32,586 nt of DNA from an uncultured Collinsella sp. Its GTDB lineage: Bacteria > Actinomycetota > Coriobacteriia > Coriobacteriales > Coriobacteriaceae. Each line of letters opens with the position of its first letter. Position 1 is the stretch's first letter. The DNA is taken from positions 1 through 32,586 of the forward strand of contig URXE01000023.1 of assembly GCA_900551815.1 (NCBI GenBank), written 5' to 3'. Positions 14,903 to 23,128 of the stretch are shown here, one piece after another. Below the pieces are notes generated by a model, which saw only the letters and a program-made list of their open reading frames with translations, was not told where the DNA came from and ran no database searches. The translations under genes were made by a program, and so were the position numbers.

Positions 14903-16531
14903 CTATTTCTCGTAGACGACCTTACCGGCAATCACCGTAAGCTCAGCCGTGGCGCCGAGAACCTCTGCCGGCTCGCAGGTAAAGAGATTGCGGTCGAGTA
15001 CGCAGATGTCGGCTTGCTTGCCGCAGGCGAGTGTGCCGATGCGGTCCTCAGCATGCATAGCGTAGGCAGCGCCGTAGGTGTATGCGCGCAGGGCCTCGGC
15101 CATGGTGATTCGCTCCTCGGGGAACCAACCCTCAGGATTAGATCCGTCCTCGAGCATGCGATAGACCGCGCCATAGACTTCCTCCATAGGCTCAAGCCCC
15201 ACAACCGGGAAGTCGGAGCCCAAATGCACGCAGGCACCGCTCGCAAGCAGGCTATGAATTGGCCACGAGAGCGCCGCGCGCTCGGGGCCAACGGCGTCGT
15301 CCTTTGCCAAGTCGGCCATATCAAGCAGCATATGCCACGGCTGCATGGCCGGACAGACGCCGAGTTCCGCATAGCGCGGCAAATCCTCAGGTTGAACAGT
15401 CTCGTTGTGCTCCATGGAGTGACGACAGCCCATAAGACCGTAACGCTTCTCACCCTCCTCGAAGCAGTCCAGGATAAAGCGTACGGAACGATCGCCTATG
15501 GCATGGATGCGCGTGTCGACACCCCACTCAAGCGCTTTAAGGATTGCTTTGCGCACGCGCTCTGGATCCTCAGCCGGCTCGCCACAGGTCTCGGGAGCAT
15601 TAGCATAGGGCTCGAGCATCCAAGCAGTATGATCGGAACACACGCCGTCAATGAACTGCTTAAAGCCATGCCACTCGACTTGCGTGCCCGGGAAGTCGTA
15701 TTTCGCCCGAATCTCCTCGAGCGTCATGGCCTCGTTCTCAAAAAGGTCTGTGTACATGAACACGCGCAACGGATGCTCGCCCTTGCGGTTGAGTTCCGCA
15801 AGGAATTTATAGGGGTTATCCATGCTCACAAAAGTGGGGTTAACCATGCCGACTGTTGTAATGCCGAGAGCGTTGGCGCGATGCGCAGTCTTGGCAAAGG
15901 AAGCACTAGCCACCTCGGGGGCAGGATTGTATACCTCATCCATGAAAAGGGCTCCCGCGTTGTTCGAGAAGACCCCAGTGGGGTTGCCAGCTTCATCCTT
16001 AAGAATCTTGCCGCCTGATGGGTCTGGCGTTTCAGCAGTAACGCCGATTTTCTCGATTGCACAGGTGTTGGCACTAAACGTGTGCATGTCAACCTGCTGC
16101 AAAAAGACCGGACGGTCCGAAATGTACTCATCGATCATTGTCGCCGTAGGCATCTCGGGCACGTCCCACTGGAACTGGATAACCTGACAGCCCACGATCC
16201 ACTCGTTGTTCGGGTGGTCTTTGGCAAACGCCTGCACGCGTTCCATACACTGCTCGAAGCTTGTGCAATCGATGAGATTGACGGCGAAATCGGGATCGGT
16301 CAAAAAGGCGCCCTGGGCATAGTGAGTGTGTGAATCGATAATGCCAGGCATGACGAGCTTATCGCCATAGTCGCGCACCTCGGTATCGGACCCGATAAAA
16401 GCGTCGAGGTACTTATCTTCGCCGCACGCAACAATTCTGTCACCCGCGATGGCAACGCCGCCCTTGAACGGTGCCAGCCCGTCACCAGTGAACACAGCAT
16501 TACTTTTGATGACTAAATCCGCTTTGTCCAT
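14903..16531 (-). CDS. Amidohydrolase family 3 enzyme (YtcJ-like)
   Basis: A 542-residue metal-dependent hydrolase. MPGIIDSHTHYAQG near residues 60-73 is the HxH metal-binding strand. HAIGDRSVRFILD in the last third and LGSDFPV near 445 supply further metal ligands and the catalytic aspartate region. The family includes N-substituted formamide deformylases and exoenzyme-like hydrolases; the exact substrate is not readable. No signal peptide is present. The ATG at 16531 has GAGGAGG upstream; longer in-frame forms lack such a site. It is in an operon with the MATE gene and lies downstream of a membrane LuxR regulator gene on the same strand. Confidence 0.9.
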   Translation of the reverse strand: MDKADLVIKSNAVFTGDGLAPFKGGVAIAGDRIVACGEDKYLDAFIGSDTEVRDYGDKLVMPGIIDSHTHYAQGAFLTDPDFAVNLIDCTSFEQCMERVQAFAKDHPNNEWIVGCQVIQFQWDVPEMPTATMIDEYISDRPVFLQQVDMHTFSANTCAIEKIGVTAETPDPSGGKILKDEAGNPTGVFSNNAGALFMDEVYNPAPEVASASFAKTAHRANALGITTVGMVNPTFVSMDNPYKFLAELNRKGEHPLRVFMYTDLFENEAMTLEEIRAKYDFPGTQVEWHGFKQFIDGVCSDHTAWMLEPYANAPETCGEPAEDPERVRKAILKALEWGVDTRIHAIGDRSVRFILDCFEEGEKRYGLMGCRHSMEHNETVQPEDLPRYAELGVCPAMQPWHMLLDMADLAKDDAVGPERAALSWPIHSLLASGACVHLGSDFPVVGLEPMEEVYGAVYRMLEDGSNPEGWFPEERITMAEALRAYTYGAAYAMHAEDRIGTLACGKQADICVLDRNLFTCEPAEVLGATAELTVIAGKVVYEK

Positions 16532-16837
16532 ATGAGCCTCCTCAGACGTTACAGGACAATTGATAAGCGCCACGATACGGCGCGCCCAATCGGTGAGGGA
16601 GCATTTGCCGCCCCCTCGTGACACGTGCCTACAGGCAATTGGGCGTCTGTCCAGCGCCCTACGCCCCGCGTCAACACCCATTGACGCACCTCCAGCACAA
16701 GCTGCCAAGATGGAACCGAGCGAACGGACGGATTAAGCAGGTTTACACGTCTGAACAGGTATTTTATTGTCTAAGTTTATTGTCGCTTCTTTACGCCGAG
16801 CGGTCTGCGATACACCGTCAGCCGGACCACTCCAGCC
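16532..16837. other. Intergenic promoter region with direct repeats
   Basis: About 306 bp with no convincing gene. It turns AT-rich at 16760-16800 and holds two exact copies of TTTATTGTC (16763-16771 and 16776-16784) 13 bp apart, a likely operator upstream of the amidohydrolase-MATE operon. No clear -35/-10 pair could be fixed. Confidence 0.5.
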
Positions 16838-17830
16838 TCACGAGCGCCAGAATGCCTCAATCAAGTCGTCACGCGCCTTGACTTCGCTCTTTACATAGAT
16901 GCGATGCAGGTGAGCCTTGACGGTACCCGGACTAATCACAAGTTCATTGGCAATATTTTGGACATCGAGTCCACGCATTACGAGTGTAAGCACTTCCTGT
17001 TCACGCTTTGAAAGCCCATGCTCGTCCGAGAAAATCACAACACGCGAGACAAGGTCCTCCCGTGCATCACGGCGCTCTGTCGCTACCTCTTCATCGGCAC
17101 GAGGGTGACGCGAGAACACACGTAAGATATGGCTGAACTGTTTAAATAGCTGAACGGCTGCAGCCACAAACAATAAATTCTCTGAGATATTCCGCTCGCC
17201 CAGATACCATAAAAAGGCGCTCACTATCACGTTGTCAACGTCAGGCGTGCAGAATAGGATCATATAGGTATCCTCGATAACCACCATCACGGTAAGCACG
17301 CAGGCTATGCGAAAGAACGTCCGAGAGCGCTCAAGATCGAGCCGCTCAGCCCTATTCTCCGTCTTGCGATAGCGGGCGTAAGCATATACCAAGCAGAATG
17401 CCATTCCCAAATCGCGCGCAAGCCAAAAAAGATATTGCTGAATCTGGCTCGCAAAGCCAGTACGAGGTACCAGAGCAAGCTGAAGCACGGCGATCGGTAC
17501 GACATATGCGGCAACACGCTTAACGGTTACCTCATCGTGTAAGCGAAACGTTACCCAAAGCCATACGCACGCAAGAATCGCCACGCCCAGCGCGCAGCGC
17601 AGTAACGGATGTTGAAGCGGCTCATTAAACGTCACCACATAGTCATATTTGAGCCGGTTGTACTCATCAAAGAAGATCACCGACATATCGAAGACATAGA
17701 GAAGGAAGCCCGCGGCCGCCACCAAACAATCGCGTCGACGAGTCATGAGCCATATTACGAGTGCAGTTGATGCCGTTACCAATCCAATGCCCATGACAAG
17801 AATCGTGTAGATAAAGAATGCGAAGCTCAT
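16838..17830 (-). CDS. Membrane-bound LuxR-family regulator (first)
   Basis: A 330-residue protein whose first 230 residues are about seven membrane spans (starting SFAFFIYTILVMGIGLVTAS). These are followed by a linker and a LuxR DNA-binding domain at about 265-328: SKREQEVLTLVMRGLDVQNI and SPGTVKAHLHRIYVKSEV. This architecture is common in Coriobacteriia, where such regulators sit beside the catabolic genes they control. The membrane part may sense a small compound directly. The start at 17830 has GAGGG upstream. It lies upstream of the amidohydrolase and MATE genes on the same strand, 306 bp away, and is its most likely controller. It is a distant paralogue of the regulator at 24533. Confidence 0.85.
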   Translation of the reverse strand: MSFAFFIYTILVMGIGLVTASTALVIWLMTRRRDCLVAAAGFLLYVFDMSVIFFDEYNRLKYDYVVTFNEPLQHPLLRCALGVAILACVWLWVTFRLHDEVTVKRVAAYVVPIAVLQLALVPRTGFASQIQQYLFWLARDLGMAFCLVYAYARYRKTENRAERLDLERSRTFFRIACVLTVMVVIEDTYMILFCTPDVDNVIVSAFLWYLGERNISENLLFVAAAVQLFKQFSHILRVFSRHPRADEEVATERRDAREDLVSRVVIFSDEHGLSKREQEVLTLVMRGLDVQNIANELVISPGTVKAHLHRIYVKSEVKARDDLIEAFWRS

Positions 17831-17919
17831 ACTACCCTCATTCCGCGCACAACCAGCTTGATTCCGCATTACGGTTATGGTAGAAACATCGACGAATACC
17901 AAGATCGAAAGGAGATGCC

Positions 17920-18111
17920 ATGGCGCCGATTGCACCGCTCAAGATTATTGTCGCGCCTGCCGCCAAGGCCATCGCCAAGATCGGTTCGACCATGACCTAC
18001 GATGACGTTCCTTGCATCGTTGATGAGCGCAACGACAGCTGCCCTTACCTGGGACACGTCCCCTTCTTTGCGCCTAAGCTTTCCTCTTCACTCGACCAGC
18101 GCAACTGTTAG
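17920..18111 (+). CDS. Small hypothetical protein, 63 residues
   Basis: An unrecognised small protein: MAPIAPLKIIVAPAAKAIAK opens it, then a polar part with two cysteines (PCIVDE and DSCPYLGH) and a third at the C-terminus. A textbook ribosome site, AAAGGAGATGCC, immediately precedes the ATG, the main reason to accept it. The N-terminal 20 residues are hydrophobic with two lysines and could be a membrane-associated helix. It is divergent from the membrane LuxR gene, 89 bp away, so it may be under that regulator. No function is assigned. Confidence 0.6.
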   Translation: MAPIAPLKIIVAPAAKAIAKIGSTMTYDDVPCIVDERNDSCPYLGHVPFFAPKLSSSLDQRNC

Positions 18112-18210
18112 CATAACCTCCACGATTGCCGCAGTAATCCTCGCAGCAATTTATTAACTTGGAAGCAACCCCGGTTTTAGCCCCGTGCCGGTGGGCCAAG
18201 CCCCTCACGG

Positions 18211-19602
18211 TCAGCGTTTTCTATACACGCCAACGCCGGGATTGTCGACGCTGCGGCCGCGGCGCGATATGAGGCGCGAAACCTCGCCCAGCAACGCGGC
18301 GATCACCACACCCATGAGAATGGGCAACTTTGCCATTTCGGCGGGCGAGCTATTGAGCGGCACAATCGTAGCGACAATCGAAAGCACAAGCTCCACCACG
18401 GGAATCGCAAGTGCCACCGCAAGCACCTTGCCCTCGAAGGGCGCGCGGAACACGCGCGGGCGATCGTCGTATTTGCGCAGGCGCCAAAACGCTGGGAACA
18501 TCGGGATATAGCTCATGAGCAGAAAGACGACGTTCATCGAGAAGAAAACCCAAAAGACGTCGGAGCCCTCGCCCAGCGGAATCTGAAGCAGTAGTACCAG
18601 GCTGGCAAAACAACCGTTAATGATTGCCGAGCCATTGGGCATGCCGGTCTTCTTGGACACCAGCGCAAAGGGACGCGGCATATTGCCATGACGCGCGGCA
18701 TAGCTCGCCACGTTGTTAACGCCAAAGCTCCAGCAAATCATGTTGGCGAACAGCGTCACCAAAAAGGCCACGCCCACGACCATCGTCAACGGATGGCTGC
18801 GCCCCAACATGGCGGCGACCGCGTCCACAATGCCCGAATCGAGCGAAAGCTGCTCGGTGGGAACCGCGGCTCCAATGCCGACGCCGCAGATAATGTAGAT
18901 CGCCGCAATGGCAACGCCACCAGCGATAACCGCCTTGGGGATATCGCGCGATGGGTTTTTCATCGTGCTGGCAAAGGTCGCGACCACTTCGAAGCCCATA
19001 AAGTTGAACAGGATGATCGATAGGTACGTCAACGAATTGGTGTCGCCCAAATCTGGAATGAAGGTCTTAAACGACATGTCGTTGGCAAAGCCGTTATTGC
19101 AAGCAAACCAGATGCCGACGATTCCCACCACGGCGGTAATGAGCACCTTGATGACGGCACCGCCGTCCATGACCCAATCGGCCTCGGCCACCGGGTGCAT
19201 CGCCATGACCGTGACGCCCCACACAAAGGCAAGCTCGATGGCAATTCGAACCCCGAGCGAAAACTCGATGCCCCATACCGCATTGATGACACTGGGGAAC
19301 ATACAGGCGATACTTGCCACCCACAGTGGAAAGTTGACCCAGTAGCACCAGGAGCAACGGGCGCCCCAACGGTCGCCCAAGCCCAGGCGAACCCAATCGT
19401 ACAGGCCGCCCTCAGAATCGAACGCCGTACCGAGCTCGGCCACCACCAGGCCATAGGGAAGCAAAAACGTAATGATGAGGAAGATCCACCAGAAGAACTG
19501 CACGTTACCCATGGCAGACGCCGGAGCAGCCGCCTCGATGGTAAAGACAACGCAGATAACCGAGAGGATGACCTCGAACAGGGAGAACTTTTTACCTACC
19601 AT
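18211..19602 (-). CDS. APC-family amino acid/amine permease (first copy)
   Basis: A 463-residue, roughly 12-span transporter of the amino acid-polyamine-organocation superfamily. The N-terminus (SLFEVILSVICVVFTIEAAA) matches the first-helix region of the family, and FLLPYGLVVAELGTAFDSEG follows. It is clearly paralogous to the permease at 21556 (shared FFWWIFLI, LLPYG and YDWVR...LGDRWGAR blocks). With two agmatine deiminases nearby, uptake of agmatine in exchange for putrescine is the leading guess. The ATG at 19602 follows GGGGGAG, which directly abuts an intrinsic terminator in the leader, so expression is probably set by attenuation. It is downstream of the aguA terminator and has its own leader. 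Confidence 0.88.
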   Translation of the reverse strand: MVGKKFSLFEVILSVICVVFTIEAAAPASAMGNVQFFWWIFLIITFLLPYGLVVAELGTAFDSEGGLYDWVRLGLGDRWGARCSWCYWVNFPLWVASIACMFPSVINAVWGIEFSLGVRIAIELAFVWGVTVMAMHPVAEADWVMDGGAVIKVLITAVVGIVGIWFACNNGFANDMSFKTFIPDLGDTNSLTYLSIILFNFMGFEVVATFASTMKNPSRDIPKAVIAGGVAIAAIYIICGVGIGAAVPTEQLSLDSGIVDAVAAMLGRSHPLTMVVGVAFLVTLFANMICWSFGVNNVASYAARHGNMPRPFALVSKKTGMPNGSAIINGCFASLVLLLQIPLGEGSDVFWVFFSMNVVFLLMSYIPMFPAFWRLRKYDDRPRVFRAPFEGKVLAVALAIPVVELVLSIVATIVPLNSSPAEMAKLPILMGVVIAALLGEVSRLISRRGRSVDNPGVGVYRKR

Positions 19603-19774
19603 GGCACGCTCCCCCTACAGCAAAAAGGATGGCATCTGTACCGAAGGCGCAGCCCAAGGTAGGGTTGCAGGCCGCGTCACCGGTGCAGGTGCCATCCCAA
19701 AGAGAAGAGAGAGTGCAATTGTTGGACCAACGCTCGCGGAACAGGCGCGTGTAGATAACGATACGCTGGTACAT
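19592..19774 (-). CDS. Candidate leader ORF before the permease (60 residues)
   Basis: A small ORF with GGAG 5 bp before its ATG reads across the whole leader terminator and ends 11 bp past the permease start, in a different frame. Its first 16 residues, MYQRIVIYTRLFRERW, contain four Arg and two Tyr. Translation through the hairpin would stop it folding, giving a simple coupling of translation to read-through. It might instead be a chance reading, since no family is recognised; the ribosome site and overlap favour a regulatory role. Confidence 0.4.
   Translation of the reverse strand: MYQRIVIYTRLFRERWSNNCTLSSLWDGTCTGDAACNPTLGCAFGTDAILFAVGGACHGR
19622..19697 (-). terminator. Intrinsic terminator in the permease leader (attenuator)
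   Basis: Two 17-base arms (19681-19697 and 19627-19643, two mismatches) plus an inner 7-bp stem are followed on the minus strand by TTTTT at 19626-19622. This sits only 20 bp before the permease ATG and directly ahead of its ribosome site. Confidence 0.65.
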
Positions 19775-19822
19775 AGATACTCCGATCAAAACGGTCGCGC
19801 TCGCAACCGGAAACTATCAGCA

Positions 19823-19905
19823 ATTGAATACGCGTCTGACCTGGGAAATTCAAGCGAACAATTGGCCTAACCCGCAATAAATCCCAGGCCAGACGCGTAT
19901 TCAAT
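19823..19905. repeat. 24-bp inverted repeat upstream of the permease leader
   Basis: Arms at 19823-19846 and 19882-19905 match at 23 of 24 positions, with a 35-bp centre. Each arm carries an end TTGAAT and an inner ACGCGT. On the minus strand TTGAAT-17 bp-TATTCA resembles a weak promoter, so this may be both promoter and operator; a stable RNA hairpin is the alternative. Confidence 0.65.
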
Positions 19906-19910
19906 CAAAG

Positions 19911-19947
19911 AAAAAGGGCACTCCGATGTGGAGGCAACGGAGTGCCC
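19911..19947 (-). terminator. Intrinsic terminator of the second aguA
   Basis: GGGCACTCCG (19916-19925) and its exact complement (19938-19947) form a 10-bp stem; the minus strand then reads TTTTTCTTT. It ends the transcript of the second deiminase. Confidence 0.92.
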
Positions 19948-20064
19948 GAAGAAAAGCCAGACGTTTACTCGGCGTGCTCAGGCGCGCCAGATTGGCGCGA
20001 ACGAGGAGCGTAGCGTACTGACGCTACGTAAGCGACGAGTGAACGCCAAGGTGGCGTGCCTGAG

Positions 20065-21270
20065 TTACGCCGAGGGCTCCTGCTGCGTGATGCAGTGGAT
20101 GTTGCCGCCGCCGTAGACGACCTGGTCGGACTGGACGCCGACGCACTTGTAGACGCCCTCGCCCCAGACCTCGTCGTAGATCTTCTGGAGCGTGTCGACG
20201 GCCAGCTTGTCGTTCTCGTCGCCGTACTGCGGGACGATGACGCCGTGGTTGGTGACCAGGTAGTTCATGTAGGAGGCGATCAGCGGCTCGTCGGGGACGC
20301 GCGGCTCGGCGTTCTCGTCGGCGTCGATGGTGTCGCAGGAGGCCTGGTCCATGTACAGCGGGTTCACGGGCATGCAGAGCTTGTAGACCTTCAGCTTGCG
20401 GCCCTTGGCGTCAACGGCGTTGGAGAGGGTCTCGTAGGCGGCGTGGCACTGATCGTAGAACGGGTACTCGGGGTCGTCGGTCCAGATGCAGGCCATGACG
20501 CCCGGGGCGATGAAGGTGGCGACGTCGTCGATGTGGCCGTTGGTCTCCTCGGGGTCGATGCCCTCCTTGACCCAGATGACCTTCTCGACGCCCAGGTAGT
20601 CCTTGAGGTGCTCGTTCATGTACTCGCGAAGCTCCTCGCTCCAGGGCTCGAACTTCTTGCGGTACTTGGGCCAGATGGACTCGGGGTCCTCTTCCTCCTC
20701 GAGCACCGCGGAGCAGGTGCGGCCCGGGGACAGCAGGCACTGGTCGGTCACGACGAGGGTGCCCTCGCCGTCGACGGTGATGGAGCCGCCCTCGAGGATC
20801 ATGTCGTCGGGGCGGTAGCGGCGGCAGCCGGAGAGCTCGGCCATCTTGAGGGCGATCTGCTCGTCCTTGTCCCACGGGAAGTACAGGCCGTCGACGAGGC
20901 CGCCGTAGGCGTTGAAGTGCCAGTGGTTGGCGCGCTTCCCGCCCTTGCCGTCGATGACGTAGGTGGCGGCGGTGTCGCGGAACCAGGCGTCGTCGGTGGT
21001 CATCTCGATGACGGTGACGTTCTCGTCGTTCTCGAAGACGGCCTTGCAGTTGGCGTAGTCGACCTGGTTGGCGCACATGTAGACCGGGGTGAACTCGGCG
21101 ATGGCGCGGGCGACGGCGGCATACTGCCTCTGGGCGGGCTTGGCGCCGTGGGCCCAGGTGTCGGTGCGGTGGGGCCAGCCCATCCACACGCGGTCCTGCG
21201 GGGCGAACTCGGCGGGCATGAAGAAGCCGTCGGCCCTGGGGGTGGACTCGGACTCGGTGATCGTACGCAT
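20065..21270 (-). CDS. aguA: Agmatine deiminase (second copy)
   Basis: The same reaction as the first copy, agmatine to N-carbamoylputrescine. At 401 residues it is longer, mainly through a mid-protein insertion (around PGRTCSAVLEEEEDPESIWP) before the conserved YLGVEKVIWVKEGIDPEETN. The catalytic Cys393 lies in GGGNIHCITQQEP, and FRDTAA replaces the IRDPGP of the first copy. Codons are almost all G/C-ending, a stronger bias than most neighbours and consistent with high expression. The ATG at 21270 has GGAGGAAA upstream. It lies downstream of the second permease and ptcA on the same strand, so this copy is the likely pathway enzyme. Confidence 0.93.
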   Translation of the reverse strand: MRTITESESTPRADGFFMPAEFAPQDRVWMGWPHRTDTWAHGAKPAQRQYAAVARAIAEFTPVYMCANQVDYANCKAVFENDENVTVIEMTTDDAWFRDTAATYVIDGKGGKRANHWHFNAYGGLVDGLYFPWDKDEQIALKMAELSGCRRYRPDDMILEGGSITVDGEGTLVVTDQCLLSPGRTCSAVLEEEEDPESIWPKYRKKFEPWSEELREYMNEHLKDYLGVEKVIWVKEGIDPEETNGHIDDVATFIAPGVMACIWTDDPEYPFYDQCHAAYETLSNAVDAKGRKLKVYKLCMPVNPLYMDQASCDTIDADENAEPRVPDEPLIASYMNYLVTNHGVIVPQYGDENDKLAVDTLQKIYDEVWGEGVYKCVGVQSDQVVYGGGNIHCITQQEPSA

Positions 21271-21555
21271 AAGATTTCCTCCAAATCGAACGATCGTTTG
21301 CCGCGGGCGGGTTACCCGCAGCCTAAAACCAAAAGATGGTAGGCGCCCGTTCCCCGGCAAAGGTCGGGGCGCCCGGCGCCGGTTTTCACGGAGTCGCACC
21401 GGCGAGCGACGACGTAACCCGGTGCGCGGAGACAAAACGCACGAAGGATACGGAAGAAAGGTCGGGGTGGGCGGTGGTTACCGGAGCTATCGCTCGCACC
21501 CACCCCAGGGAATGGTTGAGTGACGAGGAGGGTCGGGGCCCCGAACCCGGGTGCC
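21271..21555 (-). promoter_or_regulatory. Structured leader before the second aguA
   Basis: This 285-bp GC-rich gap is full of pairing. GTAACCCG (21414-21421) pairs with CGGGTTAC (21308-21315), enclosing ACCGGCG/CGCCGGT (21398-21404 with 21377-21383) and CCCCG/CGGGG (21352-21356 with 21365-21369). The shape, a long-range stem around two hairpins, is like a riboswitch, but no known class motif is recognised. Confidence 0.45.
21464..21506 (-). terminator. Probable terminator of the second permease
   Basis: GGGGTGGG and CCCACCCC arms around a 25-base loop, followed on the minus strand by CCTTTCTTCC. The T-run is poor, so read-through into aguA is possible. Confidence 0.5.
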
Positions 21556-22995
21556 CTAGTTCTCCTCGGCCTCAGCTGCCTCCTCAGCGAGACGCTGGGC
21601 TGCGAGCTCGGGGGTCAGGCCCTTGTACTCTTCCTTGCGGCCCCTGGCGCTGACGACGCGGACGACCTCGCCGATGAGCACGAGCACGATGAAGATGACG
21701 ATCATCGGGACCTTGTCGCCGATTTCGGCGGCGGAGAACGGCACCAGCGTCGCGACGATGGCCAGGACCAGCTCGATGCAGGGGATGGCCAGCATGACCT
21801 TCATCATCGCGCCCTTGAACGGGAACGTGAAGATGCGCTCGCGGTTCGGGTCGTTCTTGCGAAGGTTGAGGAACGCCGGGAACATCGGGATGTAGGTGAG
21901 CAGCAGGAAGACGACGGAGGTGCCGAAGAGCATCCAGAAGACGCCGTTGGAGATGGCGTCGATGGGAACGAGCTGCAGGCACAGCACCAGGGAGGCGACG
22001 ACGGCGTTGACCAGGTTGGCGCCGTTGGGCATGTCGTCCTCGGAGATCATCGAGGCGAAGACCTTGGGCATGTTGCCGTGCTCGGCGGCGTAGCGGGCGA
22101 CGGAGTTGACGCCGAAGGACCAGGCGGCCATGTTGGCGAACAGGGTGATCAGGAAGGCGATGCAGATGACCTTGAAGAGCATGGAGTCGCCCACCATGGT
22201 CTGGACCGCGACGATCATGCCGTAGTCGGGGTCGATGGAGTCGGCCGGCACAGCGGCGCCGATACCAAATCCAGCGAACAGGTAGATGACGGCAATAGCC
22301 ACGCCACCGACAATGATAGCCTTGGGAATATCACGAGCGGGATCGGCCATGTCGTCGGTCATGGTGCAGATAACCTCGAAGCCCATGAAGTTGAAGATGA
22401 TGATCGACAGATAGCCAAGAGCGTTGGTGTTGGTGAGCTCGGGCAGGAAGGTGGCGGCGGACATGTCGTTCGCAAAACCGTTCTCCATGGCAAACCAGAT
22501 GCCCAGAGCGCCGACGATAACGGCTACGGCGACCTTGATGATGGCGCCGCCGTTGAGGACCCACTCGGAGTCGGCGGCCTTGGAGCGGCCCATGAGGTAG
22601 ACGATCCACACGAAGGCAAGCTCGATGCCCATCTTGGCGATCAGGTTGAACTCGACGCCGAAGACCATGCCCAGGATGTCGGGGAACATGGTTGCCAGCG
22701 AGGCGATCCACAGGGGGTAGTTGACCCAGTAGTAGTACGAGATGCGGGCGCCCCACTTGTCGCCCAGGCCATCGCGCACCCAGTCGTAAATGCCGCCCTC
22801 GCCGTCATAGGTGGTGCCGAGCTCGGCGACGACCATGCCGTAAGGGAGCAGGAAGGTCAGGATCAGGAAGATCCACCAGAAGAACTGCTGGTTGCCGATG
22901 GCGGCAGCAGGAGCGGCGGCCTCGCAAACGAAGACGACGCAGATGATGGTCGAAATGACCGTCAGGAAGGAAAGCTTTTTCTTTCCGTCACTCAT
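21556..22995 (-). CDS. APC-family permease (second copy), probable agmatine/putrescine exchanger
   Basis: A 479-residue, about 12-span APC transporter. The conserved opening SFLTVISTIICVVFVCEAAA and the blocks FLLPYGMVVAELGTTYDGEG and GLGDKWGARISYYYWVNYP are shared with the first permease. It lies between ptcA (upstream) and aguA (downstream) on one strand, the usual place of the agmatine/putrescine antiporter in lactic acid bacteria and enterococci, so that function is favoured. The C-terminus ends in a Glu/Ala-rich tail (LAEEAAEAEEN). The ATG at 22995 has AAGGAG 6 bp upstream. Codon bias is strong, as in its neighbours. Confidence 0.9.
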   Translation of the reverse strand: MSDGKKKLSFLTVISTIICVVFVCEAAAPAAAIGNQQFFWWIFLILTFLLPYGMVVAELGTTYDGEGGIYDWVRDGLGDKWGARISYYYWVNYPLWIASLATMFPDILGMVFGVEFNLIAKMGIELAFVWIVYLMGRSKAADSEWVLNGGAIIKVAVAVIVGALGIWFAMENGFANDMSAATFLPELTNTNALGYLSIIIFNFMGFEVICTMTDDMADPARDIPKAIIVGGVAIAVIYLFAGFGIGAAVPADSIDPDYGMIVAVQTMVGDSMLFKVICIAFLITLFANMAAWSFGVNSVARYAAEHGNMPKVFASMISEDDMPNGANLVNAVVASLVLCLQLVPIDAISNGVFWMLFGTSVVFLLLTYIPMFPAFLNLRKNDPNRERIFTFPFKGAMMKVMLAIPCIELVLAIVATLVPFSAAEIGDKVPMIVIFIVLVLIGEVVRVVSARGRKEEYKGLTPELAAQRLAEEAAEAEEN

Positions 22996-23026
22996 GATGA
23001 GCTCCTTCGCTCAGTCTTGGACAGAT

Positions 23027-23066
23027 CCGAGGCCCTAAGGTATTAAGGCAATTGCTTGGGCCTCGG
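23027..23066. repeat. Hairpin between ptcA and the permease
   Basis: CCGAGGCCC and GGGCCTCGG (9 bp, 22-base loop) lie 32 bp upstream of the permease start. There is no T-run. It may be a processing or stability element that sets different levels for the two genes. Confidence 0.5.
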
Positions 23067-23128
23067 TGAGCGGGCGACAGGAGACGAGCATCCGCCGCCC
23101 GCAAACGTGCTTTTAGAAGCCTTGAGGC

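Noticed and set aside
19622..19697. T-box leader, suggested by the GATGGCACC segment
   Set aside because: The conserved T-box sequence and specifier stem are not present.
20056..21342. Long plus-strand reading frame opposite the second aguA
   Set aside because: It is a repetitive Val/Asp/Leu/Gly-rich shadow caused by strong G/C codon bias of the real minus-strand gene. The same applies to long frames opposite the second permease, ptcA, the aldolase and the first aguA.
21377..21404. Cobalamin riboswitch or tRNA, suggested by GGTGCGACTCC in the aguA leader
   Set aside because: The other conserved cobalamin blocks and any tRNA acceptor/anticodon arms are missing.
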